A DNA stretch of 64,000 nucleotides from Endomychus coccineus (taxonomy: Eukaryota; Arthropoda; Insecta; Coleoptera; Endomychidae): the NCBI GenBank assembly GCA_958510875.1, contig OY294070.1, positions 118,524,703-118,588,702 of the forward strand, read 5' to 3'. A program made the position numbers and the translations under genes. The notes under the pieces are model-generated. The model worked only from the letters and a program-made list of their open reading frames with translations, was not told the origin of the DNA and searched no databases. This document shows positions 34,738 to 46,224 of the stretch, in pieces (within the stretch, counting starts at the first letter, position 1; every line of letters starts with the position of its first letter).

Positions 34738-35885
34738 TGATAGGTAGTTTGTTATCAATTTCCGTTGTATTTGAGGAGAATTTCGCGTGATTCAGATAAA
34801 AACGAAGAACTGTTGGACATTGGACAAAATTCAGTGGCGGCAGCTCATCTTTATACCTGAAGGGGATGGAAATGCTTTTGTGTAGAGAGTCATTAAAATC
34901 ATAACCTTTAAAATATACTAGTTATATTGCGGGTTTAGTTAATTGTCGTTTTTGAGGTAACTCTCCTGTGGACGACTTCAAATTCAGGAAAATAAACCGC
35001 AAGTTTGATATCAACTGGTTATCTATATCGTTACTTGTGTCATCAAATGACCTACTTGAAGACTAAGCCACCGCATCTTTTGAGATGAATATTGAAGTAC
35101 GAGGTGTTTTCTATTTGGATCATAGCTCCTGGCATTACATTTACTCTTCAGAAATATTTCCGTTATAAGTTACATCTCAAATCTTACTCTGGGGTGCTAA
35201 AAATAAATTATGGAACAAGTCTCCATTTTCTTGATCACAAATTGTAATGGTTTCATCATATTTACTCAATGTAATTCATTTGCAGTTATACTATCGGAAC
35301 GAATAACGAAGGTGTTAAATAAATGTAATGAAAAATAATGGTAATTGCATAAAATCTGACACAGTATTAATATTAATCCTTTCGAAGAACTCAAGCTGCA
35401 TGCGTAGTGTTATGAGCGTATCCGCCTACGCGCTTACAAATGTTACAACGGTGTCTGAAACCAAGCCTTTGTGATGCAGTTCAACGAAATGCATAATTTA
35501 TCTCAAAACTCATTGATATCAAGTTGTTAGAGCAGCACGTAGGTGCATGACAGTTATTGAATTACCTTTTAATAAATAAACGATTTGTTTTTTACTTACC
35601 CTCGAGATTTATGGGCGGTAAATCAAATTGGAAATATTTATGAAATTACTCGTCTGCTCATTCTGTTGATGTTGGTTGGCCACTAATCATATCTGGAAGA
35701 GTTTATGGCTCGACAAGTTTACATATTCATCAATCCAAACTCCGTAATATCTCTAGACAAGGGATGTCTCATTCTCTGCAGACATGACATCTGCATGTTC
35801 TCGTGATCGTTGGTTTAAAGATACCCCTAGGTTCAGAAAAATTTACTCACATATTTGAAGAATAAGTACTATTGAGCTTCAATGA
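34738..35885. other. Intergenic, nothing assigned
   Basis: AT-rich, no named feature. Confidence 0.4.
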
Positions 35886-35889
35886 AACA

Positions 35890-36460
35890 ATACAGGAAGA
35901 GTATTGGCGTGTGCAATATGAGAGGTCTTCGTTTTACAAGTGCAGTCTAAGGAAGTTAGATTAGGGGATCTTGGAGGCCACACAATTGACCTCCCTCGAC
36001 TAATCCATCTTCCTGGACAATTGTTATCCATCAAGTTGAACCCAAGCCATTCCCTTAAATTTAGCGCAATTTCTTTCCATGTATTGGGTTTGTAAAAAAC
36101 GTTCGGGATTTACCCATGGTGGGAAAAAGGGGACCAAACAAATGAACGTCATAAATTCCAATTCAAACTTTTCCACGCTGGAAATTTCTTGGCCGTCGGC
36201 ATACCGATTTCCTTGTGCCCACACGTGTTGGTTATGAAAGGAATTTATAATTCCCCCAACTAGTGAAACGGGAATCATCAGTTCACAAAACATTGAACAA
36301 ATATTCTCTGTTGTTTTGGATTGAATTACGGACCTTTTGACAAAAATGTAGTCTGAGTCTCCTGGAAGTAAGTCTTGAACAGGATGTAAATGATAAGCAT
36401 ACCTGTGATCCTTTCTCAAAACTAGTAATTTTGGTTTGGGAAACGCCAAGAGTCATGGAA
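35890..36460 (-). pseudogene. DUF4817-type transposase relic
   Basis: The 141-codon minus frame (36449-36024) contains VLRKDHRYAYHLHPVQDLLP (linker typical of the family, usually 'HLQRVQxLxPxD'), MFCELMIP, and GGIINSFHNQHVWAQGNRYA (the block after the first catalytic Asp, normally 'GxFNxHNxHxWAxxNP'). The first catalytic FTDE block between them is deleted. Below 36050 a shifted frame gives CPGRWISRGRSIVWPPRSPN, the third catalytic region, whose Asp is Asn here. Inactive. Confidence 0.82.
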
Positions 36461-37117
36461 ACTCTTCTAGTATGTACTTGTTTGATTATTTGTCAAATTC
36501 ATCCAAAAATTGCTGCGCAATTCTTCCTCACCGAACATAAATTTTATTTCCTGAACAATCTTTAACAAACCAAATTTCATAATTTTAACTCTAACCGGTT
36601 ACAAGATACATATTCCCAATATTCGATCTTGGATTCATTCTTTAGAGGAAGCATTTTTCGACCCATGTTTATAGGAACTTTTTTTTCTGAAAATAAGATG
36701 TTCTATTAACTGACTCACCCCGTAGAGTACTGATTATCGGTTCCACATCATTCATTATGTACCTACACGATCAAAGCTGGTTACCGAGATGCGTCATTTT
36801 TATTCTGGTGGTCGAGTTTACTTACAATGTTTTTCATTAACTTTTGTTTCATGTGCTCTGCTATCAGGGTCAACAACTATTTAGTAGGCCGATGCTATTT
36901 CAAATTATAAGCAACATTATAGAAATACTTCCTTGAACATTCTCTTTTACGTATATATTCTATATATTTTTAACTTCTTTCAATCTACCATTTCTCATGA
37001 ACGTTTCATTTTGACTTTATAAAGTCATAAAAATTCGATTATTATTCGTGAATCAATTACCCAAATTATAACAATAACCCATAAGTCAAATGTACTGATT
37101 TTGATACATGGATCATG
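36461..37117. other. Intergenic, nothing assigned
   Basis: AT-rich, no named feature. Confidence 0.4.
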
Positions 37118-38300
37118 TAGTGCACTCAAATGGGTGTTTGAAATCTAAATCCTTGAGAAATGAGTCGATTTTGATGGGACAAAGTGCATTCTCTCCAGAA
37201 TAGGTTAGTGAACATATGAAAATAGTTGAACAAGTAGTTGAATTAACTTCATTTGTTATAAAAAAATTATAAACAATTTATTTATTAACAAACATTCGAC
37301 AAAGACATTGTTCAAATAAATTTAAGGACTTTGATATATCAAAATAAAATTGTTATAAAGTTCATATTTTAATAAATAATATTCAGATACAAAATTATAT
37401 TAGTTATCAGCGCCATTATCATCAGAATCAAAATAAATATCATTAATATTTTCTTCTATGTTGTCATCGTCATTTCGTTCATTCGTACCATCGATTTCAT
37501 CTAGATCATCGTCGTCATCTTCAGGCGAATTGGGAATCCCTTGGTTGAAATTATTGCTACAATTACCCATACAATTTTTACATACTGAAGCAATCCATAT
37601 TTATAGCGCGCCATCCACAGCCCACACTTGCCTGTGCAATTTTTTTTGCAAGAACAAGATACCTTATTCAAAATATCTTCAAGAACTGCTTCTAAGTTCA
37701 TTTTAACTGGGTGCAAAAATCCGTCGATCTTCTTCCCACCCCAATCTTCTGGATTTAGTGACAACATACCGAACCAAGTTTGCACTTGTAATACTGTTGC
37801 TGGCAAAGATAAAAAAAAGGTGAACGACTGTACACTTGGAATTTTGGCACAATATTAATAAATAATTTGTTAATAACAATTCAAAAATGTATGTATGCAT
37901 TTAACGACCATAATAACAATAATACTGTAATTAAAAGGCAAAGTTAAGCCGAAAATGGCCCCAATCTCGACAATCACAATCAAATTCGTATATTTGTTAA
38001 TAAATATAATATAATATATAATATAATTCAACTACTTGTTTAACTATTTTTATATGTTCACTGACCAAAAATAGTTTTGACTCGATCAAAAACAGTCAAA
38101 TTTAGTATTTTTCAGAAATTTTTATGTAATCGCATAAATGATGTAATTAAATTGTTAATTTATTGTTTACAAACAATATAAAAATTTGGGCAACTATATC
38201 TGTGTTCATCTACGTTTCTGATAAAATTCTGTTCCATCAAAGTCGACCCATTTCCCAAGGATTTAGAGATTTGGCATATTTTCATCATTTGAATGCACTA
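37118..38300. mobile_element. TIR element carrying a CXC-domain gene fragment
   Basis: TAGTGCACTCAAATG at 37118 is inverted as CATTTGAATGCACTA ending at 38300. The inverted similarity continues: CTAAATCCTTGAGAAATGAG against CTAAATCCTTGGGAAATGGG, and TTAGTGAACATATGAAAATA and GTTGAACAAGTAGTTGAATT against matching sequence at 38025-38070. The termini fit a TA duplication with GTGCAYTCAAATG ends, but this is not certain. The interior carries the minus-strand fragment at 37390-37830. Confidence 0.7.
37390..37830 (-). pseudogene. C-terminal part of a CXC (tesmin/TSO1-like) domain protein
   Basis: Frame 37806-37501 encodes LQVQTWFGMLSLNPEDWGGK, then ILNKVSCSCKKNCTGKCGLW; a shift near 37550 leads to VCKNCMGNCSNN and an acidic tail (EDDDDDLDEIDGTN...DSDDNGADN) ending at a TAA near 37395. 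The layout 'NPEDWGW...C-x-C-x3-C-x3-C...C-x2-C-x3-C-x-N' is that of the CXC-like module at the C-terminus of repetitive insect proteins; several Cys of the second half-motif are replaced (RYKYGLLQY where Cys/Arg residues would be). CXC domains bind zinc and often DNA. Frameshifted and incomplete, so called a pseudogene. Confidence 0.55.
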
Positions 38301-39375
38301 ATAGTTTTTATCCCATAAATTTGATATAATCGGCTTATATGATCCAGGCACTCTTAGGCGTTTATTTGAAATTAATACTTCATAAAGAAAGTTTAAATGT
38401 CTTGTAAGTCTCATCCTGTCAATTATTTGGATCATACCTAAACATGTTGCAGAAAATGGTGAAAAAACCTATTCCGAAAAAGGATGTGTTAAATTGACCC
38501 CCTGAAAGACTCAATAAAAAATAGGTTGTACTGTTGAAATTAAAATCAAATGTATACGAAATCACAATTAGAATTCGTACTTTTCGATGAATATTGCAAA
38601 AAGTTTCAGATATGGGTGTGAAGTTTCAAGGATATGGTTGTTATTGCATAATTATCTTTCTACTTTTGCTGAACTTCAAATAACGCGACATTTTAAACAA
38701 TATCTGGGTCCAAGTAGTAACTTATTCGTGAATATCAGGTAAACGAGTTTACTTTTCCAATCACTAGATTTTATGTTAACCTTGACGTCGTAAAGTTCAC
38801 CTACGTCATGAAGCAGCTAAACAACCATGGACTGTAAGTCGTTTAAATCGATTGTTTTCTAAATGCTAGATTCTCTATTTTGGTAGACCAAGAAATATTC
38901 CAAATTTGAATTAAGATATTTAAAACAAGACTTCCTGGAATTCTGAGCTAATCCCAATGTGGCTTCATCAGGACTTTTAACAATTGAGAAATAATTGCTA
39001 AATGTTATGTGTATTTCCTTGCCTGGTGTTGAACCTTATCTCCATGGAAAACTGGATTATAATCTTCAATTTCAAAAAATATTTGATCCTTTAGATCCAT
39101 CTATCGAATCAGAGATGAAGTTTCCTCAAACTGGGATGCACAAAACCTGGACAATATAAATAGACGGGTTGGAATTGAAAATAAATTTTACTGATTAATT
39201 GGGTATTAGCAATATCTATTGGGAAAAAGTAGGTATTCCCATAATATGTCAAAAAATTTCCTTATTGACAGATTAATTAGTCCAAAAATCGTAAACAAAT
39301 GATTGGAGAATGATTTCCTATAGATTTATAGAAAGGTTCACCATGAACTTGAACATATTTACAGTGCAGGTTCAA
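38301..39375. other. Intergenic, nothing assigned
   Basis: AT-rich, no named feature. Confidence 0.4.
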
Positions 39376-39379
39376 CATT

Positions 39380-39690
39380 CCTATGAAGTCCTCCATATCC
39401 ATGCTTGGTTTCAACAACAAGAGCACCGTTCCATGGGCCGGTCATCTGAAGTGCATGGCAAAAATCGCTTCAAAGAAATTTGTTTCTCCATTCTGTGCCG
39501 AGAGATACTGTACACCCTAGCAACTCTACAAAGCACAGATTCGACCTGTCCTGGAGTACTGTTCACATGTTGTGCAGTTCTGCCAATAACCTCTAATGCC
39601 TGAACGCTAAGTAGTGTAAGATTGCAGAAGAGCCGTAGCATACGACAGTATCGTTTAGTCTTAATGGCGCGTAGGCGGTATTGACTGTGA
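39380..39690 (+). pseudogene. LINE RT C-terminal fragment (jockey-like)
   Basis: Reading the plus strand with one frame gives SMLGFNNKSTVPWAGHLKCM followed by AKIASKKLVSPFCAERYCTP, then LYKAQIRPVLEYCSHVVQFC, then a CRRAVAYDSIV-like piece. This is the post-RT thumb and connection region of a jockey-like LINE (family wording 'IYKAQIRPxLEYCSHVW'). Stops occur. The competing frames at 39310-39603 and 39411-39755 are shadows. Confidence 0.8.
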
Positions 39691-40080
39691 TAGGTGATAA
39701 GTATTAGAATTGAACAGAGTATTAACTCTTTCTTGTGGAAAATTATATGTTGCAACTGTTCCTAAGGTGTCTTCGTGTAATTGGAACGTATTTTGAGCTG
39801 TGTTCAAGAGTGTTATGACTGAATGAAATGCGTTGCAAAATGGCTTCTTTGAATTTGAGAGCACTCCATCCAATAAATTTGGAACATTAAAATGTTAAAT
39901 TAGCCCTTACGGATATTTTAGTTTTCTATGTGGCTTAAGTTGAACGTTGGAGACTATTGACTCAAAAATATCGATTATCTATCATATTCTCTATCTATAC
40001 TCAGGCATGTATATGTATATAGACATGTATAATGTTGGCTATTTGCGTTACAGCAAAAAAACTTCGGTGCTTCTTATGAG
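39691..40080. other. Intergenic or LINE tail
   Basis: May continue the LINE 3' region. No clear motif seen. Confidence 0.3.
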
Positions 40081-40584
40081 TTATTGCGTTGAGAATTTTT
40101 TCGGAGCAGATGAGGTAGATATGCATGTAATATAATTATGATAATTGATTTCCAATGGAAAAATCTTTTTAAAAAGTATGAATAATATTTTCATTAAGTA
40201 TAGAAAATCACTTTTAGAAATCGATGTAAATTCTGCAAGCATTTTATCGTAGGCTTTTCTAAATCTGTCAAGATTTCCACGCTCACAGTTGAATCTTGGG
40301 ATAAACTGCACCATAATAAATACTCCGCTTCCATGGTTGAATCGGAACCGAATTCCTAATAGTAAATTGACAGAATGCTGGGAATTCTCTGGCTTAGTGA
40401 ATTCCTGATAAAAGTATTTGGAAAGCATCGATAAATTAAAAATTCTTCCCAGAAGCACTCTCAAGTCAAGTGTTTTTGTGTAGGTTTTTTTTCGCTGTCC
40501 TTGTGTACCGATGATCCTTGAAATTTTGAAAGATGAATCAAAAGTTTTGAATAAATAGATATTTGTTCGAACATTCTTCCGCAT
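40081..40584 (-). other. Unassigned 167-codon open frame
   Basis: Starts at ATG with MRKNVRTNIYLFKTFDSSFK. Basic and aromatic-rich, with no recognisable domain, signal peptide or repeat. At 167 codons it is long for chance in AT-rich DNA, but it has no splice or promoter support. It stands head-to-head with the next frame, 82 bp apart. It could be a decayed element gene or an orphan exon. Confidence 0.3.
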
Positions 40585-40666
40585 TTATAACATCACTAAA
40601 TGATACCTTCTCCTACAATATTTTGAAGCAAGGTGATTACTAATTTAATGTTTTTGTTTCAGGTGA

Positions 40667-41158
40667 GTGTTCTCAGTCGTCATTAGCGTAAGTAGGATAA
40701 CTTGTATATTGTTTTATAATTGCCAGAACTATCAACGGAAAAATGTATATAATAAAACGAAAATACCAGAAGGAAAACAATTCAATACGCTATTTATCAT
40801 AAAATGTGCAAATCAACACCTACGAATAAAATATACAAAAAAGAAAATATGGCACAAACATATTATCAGAAACGAAAGCGTTATTCTAAAGCTTGTTAAA
40901 ATGTCCAGATTACAATATGAATGTAATCAGGCATCATGTTTCCATAGTACTGTTACTGTTATCCCTAATAACGATCCTAAAAGTCAAGGATATCTTACTG
41001 GAAGCGTTCGCTTTACTTTTTCGAGTAAGCTCCCATGTTTTCTTTTAAAATTACCTAAATGTGAAAGGAGCATGAGCTATTTGAACGACAACCCACTATC
41101 GTGTAATTATCGATCAAGGTTTCGACAAGCTCTACATGGTTTGGATCCCTATTATTAA
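40667..41158 (+). other. Unassigned 163-codon open frame
   Basis: The open reading begins without an ATG (GTG at 40667); the first in-frame ATG would be downstream, for example MSRLQYECNQASCFHSTVTV near 40902. The C-terminal part is Cys- and Ser-containing (SSKLPCFLLKLPKCERSMSY) and ends at a TAA near 41157. No family recognised. An AG preceded by TTTGTTTC at 40654-40662 could be a splice acceptor, so this might be part of a terminal exon. Confidence 0.25.
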
Positions 41159-41555
41159 CTCTAATGAAGCTATCCTGAGTTTTCCTTCCGATCGTGGTGA
41201 GTTTCTTTGGGAATTCCTCGCACCTTATATCTTCTCAATCTGCGGTCTGACGAAAACCCCTTCTTTAACCTTCCCCTACGCCAATTTCTGGAAAAACTTC
41301 TAAGGTATTTACCATCATAACTCCTAGTTTGATGTGCTAGGGTACCATCTAGTCGAGGAAATAAAGCCGAAAAAAGGGCAAAGAAAAAAAATTAAAAAGC
41401 GGCTGAACCGATTTTGACTCTTTTTCGAATTGATTCTAGAAGTAATTTAAGCATCTCTACAAAGGAAAATGCATCTTTTTGAATGCACTTTCAGGAGCTA
41501 AAATTCAGTGTGAAAAAAAAGTGGCTAAATATATAGTCGGAATGGGCCAGAATTT
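41159..41555. other. Intergenic, nothing assigned
   Basis: Mixed composition, no named feature. Confidence 0.35.
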
Positions 41556-41559
41556 CTTA

Positions 41560-42070
41560 CTCGGGGGTTTTTGGAGTCGCTGATTATGATTCCCGGATTG
41601 GAGCAAGGACGTACAGGGCATCCTGGTACCCACGTCTTATCCAGAAAATTGGTGAAAATATCTTCTGCAATGGAGTAAAACTTGTTAGGGAGGTTCTCTT
41701 GAGGTTGCCGATCATGGCCATGACCCTCAATACCTGCTGTGCAGAATACCCTAATTACCTAGGTCATCTCCAGGGAGTTTTTGGAATCGATGATCACGAT
41801 TTCGGTGCCAGATTCCAACTACGATGCACTTGGGGCGCAGGGCATCCTGGTACTAATGCCGTCTCCTGTGAATTCGTGAAATTATCTTTTTGAATGGGAT
41901 GGAACCTGTGAGGAAGATTCTTTTGAGGTTGCCGGTTGTGATCATGACCCTCAATAGTCACCTGGTGGTCAGGGTATCCTGATGACCTTGAACGTCTCCA
42001 GGGATTGTTTTTTAATATGGTTTGAAATGCAACCCAATTCGTCTCTCGGGTTTTCGTTTGGGGCGCTGAT
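41560..42070 (+). repeat. Degenerate ~226-bp repeat, two to three units
   Basis: The block TTGAGGTTGCCGATCATGGC at 41698 recurs as TTGAGGTTGCCGGTTGTGAT at 41923, and GGGCATCCTGGTAC at 41618 recurs at 41843, both about 225 bp apart. The phrase TTTTTGGARTCGMTGATYAYGATT occurs at 41568 and 41789 and in weaker form near 42055. It resembles a dispersed insect repeat, but I cannot name it. Confidence 0.7.
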
Positions 42071-42955
42071 CACGATTCATTCTTGGTCACATTCTGAAGA
42101 GAAAAATGATAACAACCACAAAAAAAATTTGTGTTACCTGATGTAATTCTTCTGCTCAATTCCGCTTTGTTAACAACCGATTTTAGCTTGTCAAATCGTT
42201 GATCGTTTCAGTATAAGACTCTTCTGTTAACTTTGATGACTCCCATATATCAACAAAGTAAGTCATATCATTGAATGTAGTAACCAACAAACCAAGGATG
42301 ACAGTCATTTGTTTGATTATTCTGAATGCAGTGTGGCAACCTCACTTCTTTAAAACGTTCCATAAAGAGCAATTAAAAAAATTCTGTTTCTTGAGCGATC
42401 GTCTAAATATTGAAATAATAAAGGAATGCCTTCCTTTGTTCTGTTATATCCGTAGACAGTAAGTAGTTCCCTGAACTTATAATCTATATGAAATCTATTG
42501 ACAATAATATGGTGGCTTATATTGTCGAGGTACTATCAAAGTAGCACATCTCTACATATGAATATTAGGGATTGGCTTGTGAGATCAGTTGTAGACGCAT
42601 CAATAAATTTATGTTAGGCAGGAGAATATAATATGTAATTGTCTGAGTCTGAGATAACGTAGACTTAATCGATTGAACATGCAAATAAACTACTGTCAAC
42701 CTAATAATACGTTAATCAATAGTACTGTTTCTCTGGTGTATAATGGCGAGACCACTATGACTACTTAGCTATTTACTTTGTTGATTACCGGTTTTGCCTT
42801 CGAATGTAACATTACGAACAAAGAAAGACGAAGAAATGTATTAATTTATTATTCTTAAAGGTCACGCGCAACGATTTTTCGAAGTTCACAATGAATGCTG
42901 ATAAGAATAATAATTAGATCCTTGTTGAAGTACAAAGTCAGCGGTTCCCATTGTA
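42071..42955. other. Intergenic, nothing assigned
   Basis: AT-rich; the short frame at 42271-42462 has no recognisable content. Confidence 0.35.
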
Positions 42956-43260
42956 GTGGAGTAAATCTGGCAAATGGTTGGCGAAAATTTTACGATGCAT
43001 AGCGACCCGGTGGAAAAGTTTTTTTAGGGTACCAACAACAACCTCCTGAAATTTTTATTTCCCAAAGTGGGTGCAACAGTTTTTTTTTGGCCAAAAACTT
43101 TTTTTTTTTTTACATTTTTAAGGGTAGTTTAGCAACAAAAAATTAATATCTGTGGTTGTATTGAAAATTAAGAAACCAAAGTAGTACCCTTTTATTGTCA
43201 ATGTCCAAGGAACTTCCAGTCCAAATTTCAAGTTGATCCGATCTCCCCCCTCCCCGTTAT

Positions 43261-43346
<86 letters not shown>

Positions 43347-43737
43347 TCATATATGCAAGGAATCTTGCGTAACGGCTAACTCAGTCATTTTTCAACCGAT
43401 TTGGCTGAAATTTGGACTGGAGATAGGTGTTATGGTCTCAAAACAACCCTCTGAATTTCTAGTAAAAATATTGAATAGTTTTCCAGAAATTCAACTTTAA
43501 GTCAATTTTTGGTTTCTCAATTTTCAATACAACCAGATATTAATTTTTTGTTGCTAAACTACCCTTAAAAATGTCAAAAAAAAACTTTTTGCCCAAAAAA
43601 AAAGGGTTGCACCCACTTTGGGAAATAAACATTTCAGGAGGTTGTTGTTGGTACCCTAAAAAAACTTTTCCACCGGGTCGCTATGCATCGTAAAATTTTC
43701 GGCAACCATGCTTATTTTCTCGCCAGATTTACTACAC
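42956..43737. mobile_element. Foldback element with ~229-bp arms and an (AT)n core
   Basis: The left arm 42956-43184 (GTGGAGTAAATCTGGC ... GAAAATTAAGAAACCA) is inverted in 43509-43737 (TGGTTTCTCAATTTTC ... GCCAGATTTACTACAC), with matching internal blocks such as ACGATGCATAGCGACCCGG and GGTACCAACAACAACCTCC. The 320-bp middle holds a long (AT)n run. No coding capacity. Confidence 0.9.
43261..43347. repeat. (AT)n microsatellite, about 42 units
   Basis: Uninterrupted alternating AT run inside the foldback loop, itself self-complementary. Confidence 0.98.
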
Positions 43738-44087
43738 TGTTGCTCACTGATCGGAATTTCAGTGAATTTGAAAACGCAATATTGACAGCTAGATCAAGCT
43801 CATGTTAATTTAATTGATCTCTTATAACAAATATTTACGAAATTTCAATGCGACGGTGGTATATTGGGAACAATTAATCACGCGCCCAGACTGAACATTT
43901 TAGCCCGTAGAACAGAACAAACAGGGCAAACGAACCGAATTCGCGTAGTGTGGACGTTTCTCCGAGCCGAATAGAACGCGCTGAACGTTTTACTGCAAGA
44001 ATTTCAATCTATAACAGATATTTCTATTATATTCAGCAAATTCGGCTTGATTCCTGATTCCTGGGAATGACGGAATTCCATATTATC
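43738..44087. other. Intergenic, nothing assigned
   Basis: A block near 43825-43875 resembles 9165-9210 (unnamed repeat). Confidence 0.35.
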
Positions 44088-44653
44088 ACCATCATCAATT
44101 GAGGGGAAACGGCTTAACCCCAAATACACTTAGGTCACTTAGTTGGGCCCATTGTGCACCCCGTGGTCAGAAGCCTATTCAATTCTAGCAGATTTGTGGC
44201 CTGCCAGAAACCCGGAATATTGCTAACGCTGGCTTCCTAAGTTTTTCTGGGAGCAGTTTTGTGTCTCCGAAGTAACGGTACCTGAGGGATGTCAAAGCAG
44301 GGCATTCCAACAAGATGTGATATGCAGTTTCTTCCATTTGCATTTCCTACATATGGGATCATCTGCGATGCCCATAGTACGAAGGTGTTTGTTAAGACGA
44401 TAGTGACCCGTTAGGATTCCAATCAACTCTCTGATGGCAGTTCTGTTTAGAGAAAGGAGTTTATTTGACAGCCTATACACAGGCTCTTTGATAAAGCCTG
44501 GTTAGCCAGTGTATCTCTGCATTTTTTGACAAGCCTGTGATTCTAGATGACTGGAGAGCTCCCAGGGCCGACCGGCTGTCCTGATGTATATGCGCCTATT
44601 TACATAGTTTCTTCACAAGTTTTCCAGGGCGCACGTCAATATTGCGTAGACTT
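44088..44653 (-). mobile_element. I-type LINE 3' end, second copy
   Basis: Matches the LINE at 11122-12750 from its GATGATGGT tail (44090) to CAAGTCAATATTGCGTAGA-like sequence (44627-44650), with a deletion joining the equivalents of about 11505 and 11735. The frame 44480-44292 encodes LSLNRTAIRELIGILTGHYR followed by LNKHLRTMGIADDPICRKC. No target duplication was identified. Confidence 0.85.
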
Positions 44654-44689
44654 CATACTTGACGAAAACATGTAAATGTATTATTGTAT

Positions 44690-44900
44690 AGCAGCTGTCC
44701 ACGCGGACGCATCGCTCACTCAAGTAAGTAGGAGAGAGACAGATGTCGAACGCTGCCTAACGCGGAGGCCGATTGTGCCTCTTTGTCGCTCGTTCCGCGC
44801 TCTCGCTTGCACTTCAAGCCTTAAATGGAACGCCTCAGAGCGAGATAACGCCGCATGAGTCATGTTTTTTCGTGCGTGCAGCCGGCTCCATCGAATTATA
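44690..44900. other. GC-rich patch of unknown origin
   Basis: About 200 bp visibly richer in G+C than its neighbours (GCGGAGGCCGATTGTGCC, CGCGCTCTCGCTTGC). A plus frame 44676-44858 is open but unrecognisable. It might be part of a promoter, a repeat or a decayed exon. Confidence 0.35.
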
Positions 44901-45280
44901 AGACGTTGTCACGTCAAAATAAATTATATATAATTCATACTGGGTCAAGAATCTTTATTATAAATTCTCTAAGATGCTTCTCTTGTTGCGCAATTTGAGT
45001 AGAATAGATTATCTTTTGAACATCCCTCATATAGAATTCATTAAAGCAATTATAAAAAATTCGAACAGGCTAATTGAATGTGTGTAGGTGCCGGATGATG
45101 ACGTGGTTTCCATGTACATGTCTGTAAAAATTTACATTTGTGAGTCGGCTTCTTTATAATTATTATTACTTTTTATATCTTGTGCAAAGGGAATGTGAAA
45201 GTCATGCAGATTTAATAATACGGTTATTAATCGAAAGATGATTTTTTAACAACTAAAGATCGTTTATGAATGTAAGCGTA
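44901..45280. other. Intergenic, nothing assigned
   Basis: AT-rich, no named feature. Confidence 0.35.
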
Positions 45281-46221
45281 TAGTCTAGGAGCCAGAGCGA
45301 TATTGATGGTCTGAACATTAACCCGATGGCACTATGGTTTATAGTTAGAGGACGGTTGGACGGTTCAATGACCAATTCATCTCACAGACCGAATTTTCGC
45401 CGGCTGCTAGATCTCGAGATCATGCCTCCGCAAATTGTTTATTTTTTGACTGAAGGTTAACCCTTTTCAAGTTTATTGAAAAGCAAGCCATTCTTATACA
45501 CTTCCAGCATGTGCCATCATTTTTTATCGTGTCCGTTTATTATCAGACTGACCAGTTAAAATTGGACCGAAAATGAACTGCAAGTTAACCCTCCCAAACT
45601 TGGTGGAAAATGTTCATTGGTGTTGACAATTGTTTAGATACCCTATGCCATCAAAAGTTATCGGTTCATATCCGAGTAATTGGCCATTATTTGGACCAAA
45701 ATGTTTTTTTTTCATTTTGTGGCTAAACCTTGCCGATTACAAGGTAACATGATGGCACCATGTTGAATAACTTTATTGGAGGTCAAATAAAGATTTAAAA
45801 CTATTGCCATCTCTCCTTGCCTATTTCAACCCCCCAAAACCACCCCGGATCGATAATTTTTGATGGCATAGGGTATCTTAACAATTGCCAACACCAATGA
45901 ACATTTTCCACCAGGTTTGGGAGTGTTAACTTGCAGTCCATTTTCGGTCCAATTTTAAATGGTCAGCCTGATAAACGGACACGATAAAAATGATGGCACA
46001 TGGTGGAAGTGTATAAGAATGACATGCTTTTAAAGTAACCGCAACCTGAAAAGGGTTAACCTCCAGTCAAAAAATTAACAATTTGCGGAGGCTGTATCTC
46101 TAGTAGTCGGCGAAAATTAGGTCTGTGAGATGAATTGGTCATTGAACCGTCCTCTTACGATAAACCATAGTGCCATCGGGTTAATGTTCAGACCATCAAT
46201 ATCGCTCTGGCTCCTAGACTA
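45281..46221. mobile_element. 941-bp foldback element with ~385-bp arms
   Basis: TAGTCTAGGAGCCAGAGCGA at 45281 is exactly inverted at the right end, finishing at 46221. The two arms stay similar to about 45665 on the left and 45840 on the right (blocks GAACATTAACCCGATGGCAC, TTCATTGGTGTTG/CAACACCAATGAA, ATACCCTATGCCATCAAAA), leaving a spacer of about 175 bp. GTA lies just outside both ends (45278-45280, 46222-46224). No coding capacity. A transcript across it would form a long hairpin RNA. Confidence 0.92.
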
Positions 46222-46224
46222 GTA

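Noticed and set aside
37458..37858. Plus-strand frames at 37.5-37.9 kb
   Set aside because: They are antisense to the Cys-rich CXC fragment and its acidic tail, which read better on the minus strand.
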